Of a stretch of 46,312 nucleotides of DNA, positions 16,526 through 24,356 are shown one piece after another. The translations under genes and the position numbers were made by a program. The notes under the pieces are model-generated. The model was not told the origin of the DNA, made no database searches, and saw nothing but the letters and a program-made list of their open reading frames with translations. The stretch covers positions 1-46,312 of the forward strand of contig JAQXHN010000041.1 in the NCBI GenBank assembly GCA_029007295.1, written 5' to 3'. The stretch's first letter is position 1. Each line of letters begins with the position of its first letter. Source of the stretch: Clostridia bacterium (GTDB lineage: Bacteria > Bacillota > Clostridia > Oscillospirales > CAG-272).

Positions 16526-16560
16526 TTAAGGTGCCGTGCCGCCGGCGCCTTAAATTTATT
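16526..16560 (+). terminator. Terminator of the coaE operon
   Basis: AAGGTGCCG (16528-16536) pairs with CGGCGCCTT (16543-16551), extended by two A-T pairs, with a 6-base loop and an AT-rich but not uniform T-tract. Confidence 0.75.
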
Positions 16561-16580
16561 AAAAATTTTAAATCAAACGA

Positions 16581-16609
16581 TTTACAAATGGCGATTATTG
16601 TGTTATAAT
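16581..16609 (+). promoter_or_regulatory. Promoter of the SLH-domain gene
   Basis: TTTACA (16581-16586), 17 bases, TATAAT (16604-16609); an AAAGGAG ribosome site and ATG follow. Confidence 0.8.
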
Positions 16610-16641
16610 TTTATTAATTTAATATTTTAAAGGAGATTTTT

Positions 16642-17865
16642 ATGAAGAAAATCATTTGTTCGGTATTGTTTACCGTATTGCTTATTTTTGCCGCTTCGCT
16701 GTGTGTAAACGCCGAAACCGAAGCAGAAAAGGTATATATGGACGTTAAAAACGAAACCTGGTACGCAAAATCCTCTGTTTACTGTTTTGAACAGGGTTAT
16801 ATGAACGGAACCTCGGACGCCGTATTTTCGCCCAATTCTAAGGTTACAAGAGGAATGTTCGTTACAATCCTTTCAAAAATGAAGGGGGATAATCTTTCTT
16901 CTTATGCTAATACGGCGTCTTTTAAAGACGTTCCTTTGGGTAAGTGGTATCACAATGCCGTAGAATGGGCTTTTGCAAACGGATTTGCAAAGGGAACGGG
17001 CGGCGGATATTTTAATCCCGATTCCGCTGTTTCCCGACAGGACATTGCGGTAATGCTTTATACATACGCAAAGAAAACCTCCACCATGAATGTAAATGTC
17101 AATTTGGCAAATATTGAAAGCTATCGGGATTGTTCAAAGATTTCCGGATATGCGTTTGAAGCGTTGCGCTGGTGCGTAGGCAACAATTTGATCTCCGGCA
17201 CGAGCGATACAATGATATCGCCAAAGAGCACCGCAACACGTGCTATGATTTCGGTCATTATCAGCAATTACGATAAAAAATTTGGTCATGATTGGGTTCA
17301 AATAAGTATTATCAATAACAGAACCTGTACCGTTGACGGTAAAGTTTCATATCGCTGTACAAGATGTGAAACGGTAAAGGAGGTTACAACTAAGGCGTGG
17401 CATGTTTGGGACAGTGGCGTAATTACAGTAAAACCGACTTGCGTATCAACCGGTACAAGGGTTTACAAATGCGTTTGCTGCAACGCCTCATATTCTGATT
17501 CGGTTGCTAAATTACCTCACAGCTTTGTTAACGGACACTGCACCTCCTGTACTGCGGTTTCCGGTGCAAACGATTTGATTCTCGGCACTTGGTACAATTC
17601 TTACATAATTGATGTTGTAACCGGAACGTATTATGAAGCAATAGATATGACGGTAACATTCTACTCGAACGGCGAATGCGTAACATATATCAATGGCAAG
17701 TATTATAAAGATACGTGGGAATTTATCGAAATAGAAGATAACATTTGGTACTATTATCTCTCCGACGGTTCCGCAGTAGGCTTTTACAATGATCCGGATT
17801 TACCAATTTATAAAATGCTTGGTTACGCCATTGGTGACGATTACGTATGTGTGATGAGCAGATAA
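16642..17865 (+). CDS. SLH-domain secreted surface protein with Cys-rich repeats
   Basis: 407 residues. A Sec signal peptide (MKKIICSVLFTVLLIFAASL, cleavage near CVNA-ET at 25) targets it for export. Three S-layer-homology repeats follow, at about 30-80, 90-140 and 150-205, with motifs such as GYMNGTSDAVFSPNSKVTRG and GFAKGTGGGYFNPDSAVSRQ. These anchor proteins to pyruvylated cell-wall polymers. Two short repeats with paired cysteines (YRCTRCETVKEV near 240; YKCVCCNASYSDS near 275; HCTSC near 300) look like small zinc-knuckle or disulfide modules found in clostridial cell-surface proteins. The final 100 residues (ILGTWYNSY onward) are a lipocalin-like stretch of unknown role. It is a single-gene unit with its own promoter and terminator. 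Confidence 0.87.
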   Translation: MKKIICSVLFTVLLIFAASLCVNAETEAEKVYMDVKNETWYAKSSVYCFEQGYMNGTSDAVFSPNSKVTRGMFVTILSKMKGDNLSSYANTASFKDVPLGKWYHNAVEWAFANGFAKGTGGGYFNPDSAVSRQDIAVMLYTYAKKTSTMNVNVNLANIESYRDCSKISGYAFEALRWCVGNNLISGTSDTMISPKSTATRAMISVIISNYDKKFGHDWVQISIINNRTCTVDGKVSYRCTRCETVKEVTTKAWHVWDSGVITVKPTCVSTGTRVYKCVCCNASYSDSVAKLPHSFVNGHCTSCTAVSGANDLILGTWYNSYIIDVVTGTYYEAIDMTVTFYSNGECVTYINGKYYKDTWEFIEIEDNIWYYYLSDGSAVGFYNDPDLPIYKMLGYAIGDDYVCVMSR

Positions 17866-17873
17866 GAATAGTT

Positions 17874-17910
17874 AAAATCGGGAAAACGAAAGTTTTCCCG
17901 ATTTTTTCTT
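17874..17910 (+). terminator. Terminator of the SLH-domain gene
   Basis: Stem AAAATCGGGAAAAC (17874-17887) / GTTTTCCCGATTTT (17892-17905), loop GAAA, then T-rich sequence. Strong on the plus strand. Confidence 0.92.
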
Positions 17911-17977
17911 TTTTTGGAACTTTTTTATTTTTTGTCCGTCAAAAGAGGTAAAAACCGATTGAAAGGAAACAAATAAA

Positions 17978-19573
17978 ATGAAAAAAACATTTTCCGTAAT
18001 TTTGTTACTCACAATGCTTCTTACCTTTATCGGATGCGGTGAAACAAAAAACATGATGATGATTGACGGCGAAGATTTTTCCGCTTCGATTGACGGAGAT
18101 ACCGCCGTACTGTCGTTGAGTACAAATTGTACAACAGGATATAAATGGATTGTTGAGGGAGAAACCAACGTATTTGAAATTACCGAGGGAGAATATATTC
18201 CTAACGAAACAACTGAAGATATTGTCGGCTCGGGAGGCACTCAAAAATTCAATATCAAGGCAAAAAAAGAGGGAAAAGCAACGGTTATTTTGAAATATAC
18301 GCAGAACCGTGAAACCGAAGTGGATATTGATACCGGGTTAATTATCAGGTATTTATCCGTCGAGGTAGAAAAAAACAAAGGAGCGCTTCAAATTAAATCC
18401 CTATCCTTACCCGAATCATACGAACCAACCGAAAAGGAAGAATATTTGTTAGATAAAAGTGAATCTGACGGCTCGCTCGGCGACTATGCGGTAGTTGGAG
18501 AAAGAAGCGGCGACATAATGTCGAAAATATCGGGCGGTGAAATCCATAATGGCGTCGAAAACGATAATGCTATTTCCCACGAGCCGGGCACACTCACAGC
18601 CGGGGCATGGAACGACAATGAGAATTTCGACTTTTTTAAAAGCGTACTTGAAAGGGAAGAATGGAAAGCACTGAGCGAAAAATGGTCTATGCGTCCCGCA
18701 AAAAGATTTCGGGTACAGCTGACTGACGGTCAAACAAGCTGCAAAAATGTTAACTGTACCCTGAAGCAGGGAGATGAAATATTAGGCTGTGCGGTTACGG
18801 ATTCGGACGGAAATGCATATATATACTACGATTTAAAAGGCGACAGTAGCTATATTCCCGATAATATCATAATAGGCGATATAGGTTTGCCGGTAACAGA
18901 AGCGGATATAGAAAACGGCGGGATGGCAATTGACTGTAAGGCCGGAATAAAATACAACAATTTAGATTTGATGTTTGTCATTGATACTACAGGCTCTATG
19001 GGCGATGAGCTTCAGTATCTCAAAGCCGAGCTTGACGATGTAATAGACAGAGTAAAATCGGATAATACCGGTATTTCTATTCGCATCGGCTTTACCTTAT
19101 ATCGGGACGAGGGAGACGAATACGTAGTACGCGATTATCCTTTTAATTCCGATATAGAAGACGCAAGGAAATTTCTCGATCAGCAATTTCCCGATGGAGG
19201 AGGAGACTATCCGGAGGCGGTTGATAAAGCGCTTGAAAGCTCGTTAAACGCCGAATGGAGAGAAGATTCCGTTAAACTGATGTTTTTAGTTCTTGACGCC
19301 GGCGCACACGAGGGAACCGGGGCGTCTCTTGCAAAAAGCTATAGGCTCGCTTCGAAAAAGGGAATAAGAATTATTCCCGTAGCGTCAAGCGGGGTTGATA
19401 CCGAAACAGAATTTTTAATGAGAACGGCAAGTGCATTAAGCGGAGGAACATATCTTTTTCTGACAGATGATTCCGGAGTAGGTGAATCGCATTTAGAGCC
19501 GACTGTCGGCGATTATGATGTTAAAATGCTGAATGACATGATTGTAAATATAATAAACGGCTATTGCCGATAA
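17978..19573 (+). CDS. Lipoprotein with chagasin-like (I42) and VWA domains
   Basis: 531 residues with a lipoprotein signal (LLTFIGC, Cys20). Residues about 28-135 match the chagasin/I42 cysteine-protease-inhibitor pattern: NCTTGYKW near 50, GSGGTQKFNIKA near 87, and KATVILKYTQNRE near 104. A linker and a small beta-rich domain (VQLTDGQTSCKNVNCTL, residues 246-262) lead to a C-terminal von Willebrand factor A domain from about 325, with MIDAS-like DTTGSM, VLDAGAHEG and a following metal-site Thr/Ser region. It should sit outside on the membrane, binding a ligand through the metal site while blocking a cysteine protease. The combination is unusual. The start follows GAAAGGAAAC. Confidence 0.85.
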   Translation: MKKTFSVILLLTMLLTFIGCGETKNMMMIDGEDFSASIDGDTAVLSLSTNCTTGYKWIVEGETNVFEITEGEYIPNETTEDIVGSGGTQKFNIKAKKEGKATVILKYTQNRETEVDIDTGLIIRYLSVEVEKNKGALQIKSLSLPESYEPTEKEEYLLDKSESDGSLGDYAVVGERSGDIMSKISGGEIHNGVENDNAISHEPGTLTAGAWNDNENFDFFKSVLEREEWKALSEKWSMRPAKRFRVQLTDGQTSCKNVNCTLKQGDEILGCAVTDSDGNAYIYYDLKGDSSYIPDNIIIGDIGLPVTEADIENGGMAIDCKAGIKYNNLDLMFVIDTTGSMGDELQYLKAELDDVIDRVKSDNTGISIRIGFTLYRDEGDEYVVRDYPFNSDIEDARKFLDQQFPDGGGDYPEAVDKALESSLNAEWREDSVKLMFLVLDAGAHEGTGASLAKSYRLASKKGIRIIPVASSGVDTETEFLMRTASALSGGTYLFLTDDSGVGESHLEPTVGDYDVKMLNDMIVNIINGYCR

Positions 19574-19613
19574 AAAAACAGTTAGAATCGTTTTTCGATT
19601 CTAACTGTTTTTT
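19573..19613. terminator. Strong bidirectional terminator between convergent genes
   Basis: An 18-bp perfect stem (19573-19590 with 19596-19613) around loop TTTTT, with A-tract and T-tract on the two sides. It contains the stop codon of the minus-strand ECF gene. Confidence 0.92.
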
Positions 19614-20137
19614 ATTGTTTCGGGAAAGGCCTTTTCTAAAATGAGAACTAAAACAGGTATCAAAATTATTTGCAAAATAATACCGGGTAACGCTTCCGGA
19701 ATGGCATCAACAAAATATATCCAAATGTCAAAATCAATGTTTGCGATTTTGCATATAAAGAATTTCGCAATCCCGTATATTATTCTTCCGATTACAATAG
19801 CGGGAATGAGCGAATAATATACCCTTAGCTTTTTATTCTTGAATTTGCAGTACAAAGCAGACGCCACCAGCGCATAGGTTGCAAGCTCAAAACTCATTCC
19901 GAGTCCCTGCGGAATAATGACGGGCATTCCGAAAATAAGATAGCGAAGCAAGGGGGCAATTATTCCGACGGCAACCCCATAGGGAATACCGCAAAAATAA
20001 CCGCATATAATAACCGGAAAATGCATGGGGCAAAGAGCCTTCCCGATCTTCGGAACCTGACCGGTTAACAACGGTAAAACAAGTGCCAATGCCAATAATA
20101 CTGACGCAGTAACAAGCCTTTTTATTTTAATATTCAT
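19601..20137 (-). CDS. ECF transporter S component
   Basis: Substrate-capture membrane subunit of an energy-coupling-factor vitamin importer. 178 residues with about five or six hydrophobic segments. The family pattern shows in LVLPLLTGQVPKIGKALCPMH near 19, the following CGYFCGIPYG near 45 and PLLRYLIFGMP near 63. The shared energizing module (EcfA/A'/T) is not in the window, as expected when S components are scattered. The vitamin cannot be assigned with confidence; similar proteins are sometimes annotated as pantothenate or folate carriers. No riboswitch precedes it. Only 66 bases separate it from the foldase gene upstream, and these hold that gene's terminator. Confidence 0.85.
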   Translation of the reverse strand: MNIKIKRLVTASVLLALALVLPLLTGQVPKIGKALCPMHFPVIICGYFCGIPYGVAVGIIAPLLRYLIFGMPVIIPQGLGMSFELATYALVASALYCKFKNKKLRVYYSLIPAIVIGRIIYGIAKFFICKIANIDFDIWIYFVDAIPEALPGIILQIILIPVLVLILEKAFPETIKNS

Positions 20138-20147
20138 ATTTTTTCCT

Positions 20148-20190
20148 TAAAAAATTATCGCCGCAGAATTATATTTGCTACGGCGATAAT
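20148..20190 (-). terminator. Terminator of the foldase gene
   Basis: Minus-strand ATTATCGCCG (20190-20181) and CGGCGATAAT (20163-20154) form a 10-bp stem, followed by TTTTTT. Confidence 0.85.
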
Positions 20191-20203
20191 TAATAATGTC
20201 TTT

Positions 20204-21841
20204 TTATTCTGTTGCGGTTGAATCGGTTGAAGATGATTCTTTAGTGTCAACCGACGTATCTGCAGTAGCCTTGGTTGTATTTGCTGAGGAATTATCTTTC
20301 AATTGATATGCGTTGTAATCCGCTATCTTTGTTATTCTTGAAGAATCGTAATCTATATCGTACTTTTTGCTTAATTCGGTAAGCTTTTCGGTCATCTTAT
20401 TCTCGGAAATCTTATCTTTCGCTTCGGATTCCCATGCAACGTCTCCGTTGTCTACAAAGTAGATAAGGTGGTAACCGTACTGAGTCTTTACCATTTCGCA
20501 ATCACCGGATTTACGTCCTTGCGCAAAAATCCAATCATTGAATTCGGTAACCATATCGCCCTTTTTGACGTTTTCGTAAAGGGAGGATGAATCTTCGTTA
20601 TATTCCTCGGAAAGCTTTTCAAATGCGTCTATTGTTTTGTCGGATTCGTTCCACTTAGCTTGTAATTCGTCTGCTGTTTCTTTTGCGGCAGCCTGTTTTG
20701 CTTCATCGTCATTGGATGTGGACTTAACAAGAATATGGCGGACATTTACGGTATTGTAATCGTCACGGTAGGATGTTGCAGTGATAAAGTAAGGTGTATA
20801 TGTTCCTTCCTTTGAGGAAATAACGGTAGTGTCCCCGACCTTACGGGAGGAGTCATATAGCCATGTATCCATTTCACCGCCGTCGGTATATTTGTTTCCT
20901 ACGGTTTCGGTGGATTTAGCATTATTCATTACTGTTTCTTCGTCAAGAGGAGTATCAAGAATTGCGTTCTTTTCAAGCATATAGCTGTATATCTTTGCAA
21001 TGAATTCCTCCTCGGAAGCGGCGCTTGCAATGTCTTTCGCAGTAGCTTCGGCTTTAGCGTAAGCGGCTTGAAGTTGCTCGTCTGTCATATCGTCAGTTAC
21101 ATCCGCTTGGATATCATATGAACGGAAGTCAACCTTGTCGAAAAGCGTCTTATTCTCGGTGTAATATGCTTCGCAGTCCTGGGTTGTTATGCCGAAGGAT
21201 TCAACGAGCAATTGATTTTGCTTGTTTGCGAGCTGTGCAAGTTCCATTGCTTTTCTTACGCTCTCTTCGTTAATATTACCGTAGAGATAGTGAATGTAGG
21301 TCTCAAGGTCCATATTGTTTTCTTTGCCTTCGGCTTCAAGATTGCTAAGAGCGTCGTCAATTATCTTCTTATCCTCATCCCCGAGCTTAACACCTGCCTC
21401 GTATGCGTCCTCGGCTAAATATAGGTTCTGCATTGCGGTATTTGCTGCGGATTCAAGAAAATACTGGTGCCAAGTAGTGCCGTTTTCCTGGTCGTAATAC
21501 TGAGATGAAAGTGATTTTGAGGGATCAAACGAATAATAGTATACCATCGCATAATAATTAGACTGATAAAACTGATAAAAATTAGAAGCGTAGTAATATG
21601 TAAGCATACCGTTATCTACTTCGTAGTGGTCTGACTTAAATGCTACAAGCTCGTCCGGCGCCGCATTTTTTTCATTTACGCTTGTGACAATCAAGACCGT
21701 CGTTGCCGCTATTATTGCAACACATAAAAAAACGGCAAGAGCAATCAGTACAACATTAAGCGCGTGCGAACTGTCGGCTGCGCCGTTTTTCGGTGAAACT
21801 TTTTTTAACTCTTTTTCAAATTTTTTGCTTGAATTTCCCAT
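20204..21841 (-). CDS. Membrane-anchored peptidyl-prolyl isomerase (PrsA/SurA-like)
   Basis: Extracytoplasmic foldase of 545 residues. A single N-terminal membrane anchor at about 28-52 follows a lysine-rich cytoplasmic tail, with no lipobox, unlike classic PrsA. A SurA_N-like helical region spans about 95-260 with a low-complexity acidic stretch. The parvulin (PpiC) domain lies at about 365-480. Its family elements are VNVRHILVK near 370, LSEEYNEDSSS near 418, and GYHLIYFVD near 463. A Ser/Thr-rich tail ends the protein. It should fold secreted proteins such as the nearby SLH and VWA surface proteins. Own promoter and terminator. Confidence 0.88.
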   Translation of the reverse strand: MGNSSKKFEKELKKVSPKNGAADSSHALNVVLIALAVFLCVAIIAATTVLIVTSVNEKNAAPDELVAFKSDHYEVDNGMLTYYYASNFYQFYQSNYYAMVYYYSFDPSKSLSSQYYDQENGTTWHQYFLESAANTAMQNLYLAEDAYEAGVKLGDEDKKIIDDALSNLEAEGKENNMDLETYIHYLYGNINEESVRKAMELAQLANKQNQLLVESFGITTQDCEAYYTENKTLFDKVDFRSYDIQADVTDDMTDEQLQAAYAKAEATAKDIASAASEEEFIAKIYSYMLEKNAILDTPLDEETVMNNAKSTETVGNKYTDGGEMDTWLYDSSRKVGDTTVISSKEGTYTPYFITATSYRDDYNTVNVRHILVKSTSNDDEAKQAAAKETADELQAKWNESDKTIDAFEKLSEEYNEDSSSLYENVKKGDMVTEFNDWIFAQGRKSGDCEMVKTQYGYHLIYFVDNGDVAWESEAKDKISENKMTEKLTELSKKYDIDYDSSRITKIADYNAYQLKDNSSANTTKATADTSVDTKESSSTDSTATE

Positions 21842-21876
21842 TGAAAAATATCTCCTTGGGTTAAAATTGTTTTTCT

Positions 21877-21921
21877 ATTATACAACTCTATTGTGAACAC
21901 ATTACCGTTTTATTGTGAACA
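21877..21921 (-). promoter_or_regulatory. Foldase promoter -10 box with two direct TATTGTGAACA repeats
   Basis: Minus-strand TATAAT at 21882-21877 lacks a good -35 box. Upstream, TATTGTGAACA (plus-strand reading) occurs at 21889-21899 and 21911-21921, exactly 22 bases apart, two helical turns. This spacing suggests a pair of sites for an activator or repressor acting on the foldase gene. Confidence 0.5.
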
Positions 21922-22005
21922 TACGGTGACGAAATGAACCTGAAATATGCTTTTTTTGCCTAAAAAACGTAAAATAAAAAAATTTCACCGTAAAGTGTTT
22001 TATTT

Positions 22006-22035
22006 TTAACAATAATGATGTATATTAGATATAAT
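22006..22035 (+). promoter_or_regulatory. Promoter of the zinc-ribbon membrane protein
   Basis: TTAACA (22006-22011) and TATAAT (22030-22035) with an 18-base spacer. A perfect 11-base inverted repeat, TTTCACCGTAA (21983-21993) and TTACGGTGAAA (22048-22058), brackets the promoter. The second arm runs into the start codon. Confidence 0.6.
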
Positions 22036-22057
22036 ACGGTATGGAGGTTACGGTGAA

Positions 22058-22465
22058 ATGTTTCGGTTTTCTCAAAGAGTTAGACAGTTTATGATGGGCA
22101 GATACGGTAATGACTCATTAAACTATGCATTGTTTGTTCTCTATGCAATATTCGGGATAATAAATATTTTTGCAAGGCGATTTGTTATTTCCCTGTTTAT
22201 GATTCTTCTGTTTGCTTTAATTATGATCAGGGCGTTATCAAAAAACATTTATACAAGAATTCGTGAAAACAATAGATTTCTTAAATTCTGGAATCCCGTT
22301 AAGAGCTTTATAAAGCTTCAGTATGACCGTATTCGTGAAAGAAAGACTAATGTATACCGTAAATGTCCTGGATGTAAGGCTGTAATCCGATTGCCGAGGT
22401 CGCCGGGAAAGCATACGGTTAAATGCCCAAAATGCTCAAAAAGATTCGAAGTTAAGATAAAATAG
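22058..22465 (+). CDS. Small membrane protein with C-terminal zinc ribbon
   Basis: 135 residues of unknown function. Two hydrophobic segments (about 22-38 and 43-62) are followed by a basic cytoplasmic stretch and a C-terminal zinc ribbon, YRKCPGCKAVIRLPRS then HTVKCPKCSKRF. These are two CxxC knuckles spaced about 17 residues apart, as in MJ0042-type or rubredoxin-like ribbons. The start codon follows GGAGG at a good distance. The gene stands alone between a divergent foldase gene and mtlD. The ribbon may bind nucleic acid or another protein near the membrane; this is inference. Confidence 0.78.
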   Translation: MFRFSQRVRQFMMGRYGNDSLNYALFVLYAIFGIINIFARRFVISLFMILLFALIMIRALSKNIYTRIRENNRFLKFWNPVKSFIKLQYDRIRERKTNVYRKCPGCKAVIRLPRSPGKHTVKCPKCSKRFEVKIK

Positions 22466-22494
22466 CCGTTGCAAATTTTAAAATTTGCGACGGC
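22465..22494 (+). terminator. Hairpin after the zinc-ribbon gene
   Basis: GCCGTTGCAAATT (22465-22477) and AATTTGCGACGGC (22482-22494) pair with one T-G mismatch. It lacks a T-run, so termination is uncertain. It begins at the last base of the stop codon. Confidence 0.6.
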
Positions 22495-22500
22495 TTAATG

Positions 22501-22529
22501 TTTACAAATAACAAATTATGTGATAAAAT
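22501..22529 (+). promoter_or_regulatory. Promoter of mtlD
   Basis: TTTACA (22501-22506), 17 bases, TAAAAT (22524-22529), about 35 bases before the start codon. Confidence 0.6.
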
Positions 22530-22564
22530 GATAAAGACAGTTTATTTCAAGGAAGTGTATATCG

Positions 22565-23764
22565 ATGAATGCAGTAATGTACGGCGCCGGAAATATCGGC
22601 AGAGGATTTATAGCACAGTTGTTTTCGTTATCGGGATACAGCACAACCTTTGTTGATGTGGTTGACAGTGTTGTAAACGAATTAAATACAAAAAACGAAT
22701 ACCCTGTTTTTATTACAAAAGACGGAGAATATGAAAAGACCTGGGTGAAAAATGTCAACTGTGTTAACGGTAACGATTTATTTGCGGTAGCGAACGCCGT
22801 ATGTAATGCTGATATTATGGCGACCGCCGTCGGGGTAAATATTCTAAAATTTATTGCAAAGCCGTTATCCGAGGGCGTCAAGGCGAGGAAGAGGGCAGGC
22901 AAGGGTCCGCTTGATATAATAGTGTGCGAAAACAAAATTGACGCCAACATATATTTGCGAGGCCTGATATCCGAATACTTAAACGATGAAGAAAAGGAGT
23001 ATTTAGATGCAAATTTCGGTTTTGTCGAGGCGTCTATCGGAAGAATGGTTCCGGCTACTCCTTCCGAAATTAAAGAGCAATATCCCTTGGCGGTTTGTGT
23101 TGAGCCGTTTTGTACTCTGCCGGTCGATAAGGACGGCTTTAAAGGCAATATTCCCGATATAGTTAATTTGCTTCCGTATTCGCCGTTCGAGCTATACATA
23201 GAACGCAAGCTCTATATGCACAATATGAGCCATGCGGTATGTGCGTACATCGGCAATCTTTTGGGATACGAATATATCTGGCAAGCCGCAAATGACAGTA
23301 GAATACGCTATATTGCGTTGGCGGCATTGACGGAATCCGCCGAGGCGCTTTCCGTTCATCATAAGGCAGATATCGGACCCCTGATTTCGCATTCCTTTGA
23401 TTTACTTAAAAGATACGATAATAAGCTTCTTGCAGATACGATTGCAAGAGTGGGCAAGGATACGGTTCGTAAGCTTTCGCCTCTTGACAGAATTCCCGGC
23501 TCGATAAAGAGATGTATAGAGTGCACAATACCGTATTATTATATTTGTGCCGGTCTTGCGGCGGCGCTTCGCTTTGCACCCGAGGGGGACGAGCCTTCAA
23601 AAGAGCTTTGCGAATTCACAAGATCCTGCGGAGTAAGAGCCGCACTTAAAAAATACAGCGATCTGACAGACGAAAATGCAGTTTCTCTTTGCGAAAAAAT
23701 GTATAACCTCTTTGAAGGCGATATTGACGGTGCGCTCGACGCAATTATCAAGGAAAAGCTATGA
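22565..23764 (+). CDS. mtlD: Mannitol-1-phosphate 5-dehydrogenase-like polyol dehydrogenase
   Basis: NAD-dependent long-chain polyol-phosphate dehydrogenase that interconverts mannitol-1-phosphate and fructose-6-phosphate. 399 residues, close to the 380-390 usual for MtlD. The nucleotide-binding motif YGAGNIGRGFIAQLF lies at residues 6-20, followed by CENKID near 121 and ASIGRMVP near 158. The catalytic Lys-Asn-His motif KLYMHNMSHAVCAYIG is near 218. No mannitol PTS genes adjoin it, so it may serve mannitol made internally, or a related sugar phosphate such as tagaturonate/fructuronate-class substrates. Its 3' end overlaps the convergent membrane-protein gene by 6 bases. Confidence 0.88.
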   Translation: MNAVMYGAGNIGRGFIAQLFSLSGYSTTFVDVVDSVVNELNTKNEYPVFITKDGEYEKTWVKNVNCVNGNDLFAVANAVCNADIMATAVGVNILKFIAKPLSEGVKARKRAGKGPLDIIVCENKIDANIYLRGLISEYLNDEEKEYLDANFGFVEASIGRMVPATPSEIKEQYPLAVCVEPFCTLPVDKDGFKGNIPDIVNLLPYSPFELYIERKLYMHNMSHAVCAYIGNLLGYEYIWQAANDSRIRYIALAALTESAEALSVHHKADIGPLISHSFDLLKRYDNKLLADTIARVGKDTVRKLSPLDRIPGSIKRCIECTIPYYYICAGLAAALRFAPEGDEPSKELCEFTRSCGVRAALKKYSDLTDENAVSLCEKMYNLFEGDIDGALDAIIKEKL

Positions 23765-24325
23765 TATATAGGTAATATCGGCCTTAATTTTGTTTCTGGA
23801 AATATATTTTTTTAAGTAATAAAAATACCCGATTTTTATTTCATAGAGATTCGGCTTCAAACATTTAATCGTTGATACTCCGCCGATGAACAAATTTTTG
23901 TTAATTATAAAAACGGTATAGCCTGACTCCGAGAAGCTTTCCGACATATATCTTTGATATACCGCTTTTTTTGAAAAATAATGCTTTCCCGATTTAATAA
24001 ACATGATTTTTGAGCTTTCATGAATCAGATTTTTCGGTATCAGCCCTTTTCGTTTCGCCGAAGCTAATCCGATTATATGAAAAGCCTCCAAAGTAATAAA
24101 CGAAAGCGGGATTAAAAGCGCAAGCATCACACCGATAACGATAAGTGTTGCGCTTGCTTCAATAATAGTTAAAACAGTTGCCAGAATGCGAATTATTTTT
24201 GATATTAAAAGATAGCTTCTGGCATATCGGTAAATTCTGCAGACGGAATTTAACAGCGTATTTGCTTTAAGTCTGCCTACAGTGTAACCGAAAACAGATT
24301 TATAATCGTTAAAATGTTTATTCAT
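23759..24325 (-). CDS. Hypothetical membrane protein (188 aa)
   Basis: No family recognised. A basic N-terminus (about 1-35) is followed by two closely spaced hydrophobic segments (about 39-60 and 64-88). A predicted cytoplasmic, Lys/Tyr-rich domain ends in alternating beta-type sequence (YTVFIINKNLFIGGV; LYEIKIGYFYYLKKY). The start codon is supported by GAGGAATC just before it. It converges with mtlD (6-base overlap) and diverges from the topoisomerase gene with only 31 bases between start codons, so their control regions overlap. Confidence 0.65.
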   Translation of the reverse strand: MNKHFNDYKSVFGYTVGRLKANTLLNSVCRIYRYARSYLLISKIIRILATVLTIIEASATLIVIGVMLALLIPLSFITLEAFHIIGLASAKRKGLIPKNLIHESSKIMFIKSGKHYFSKKAVYQRYMSESFSESGYTVFIINKNLFIGGVSTIKCLKPNLYEIKIGYFYYLKKYISRNKIKADITYIS

Positions 24326-24356
24326 GATTCCTCAATAAAACCGAAAGGACTGTTGT

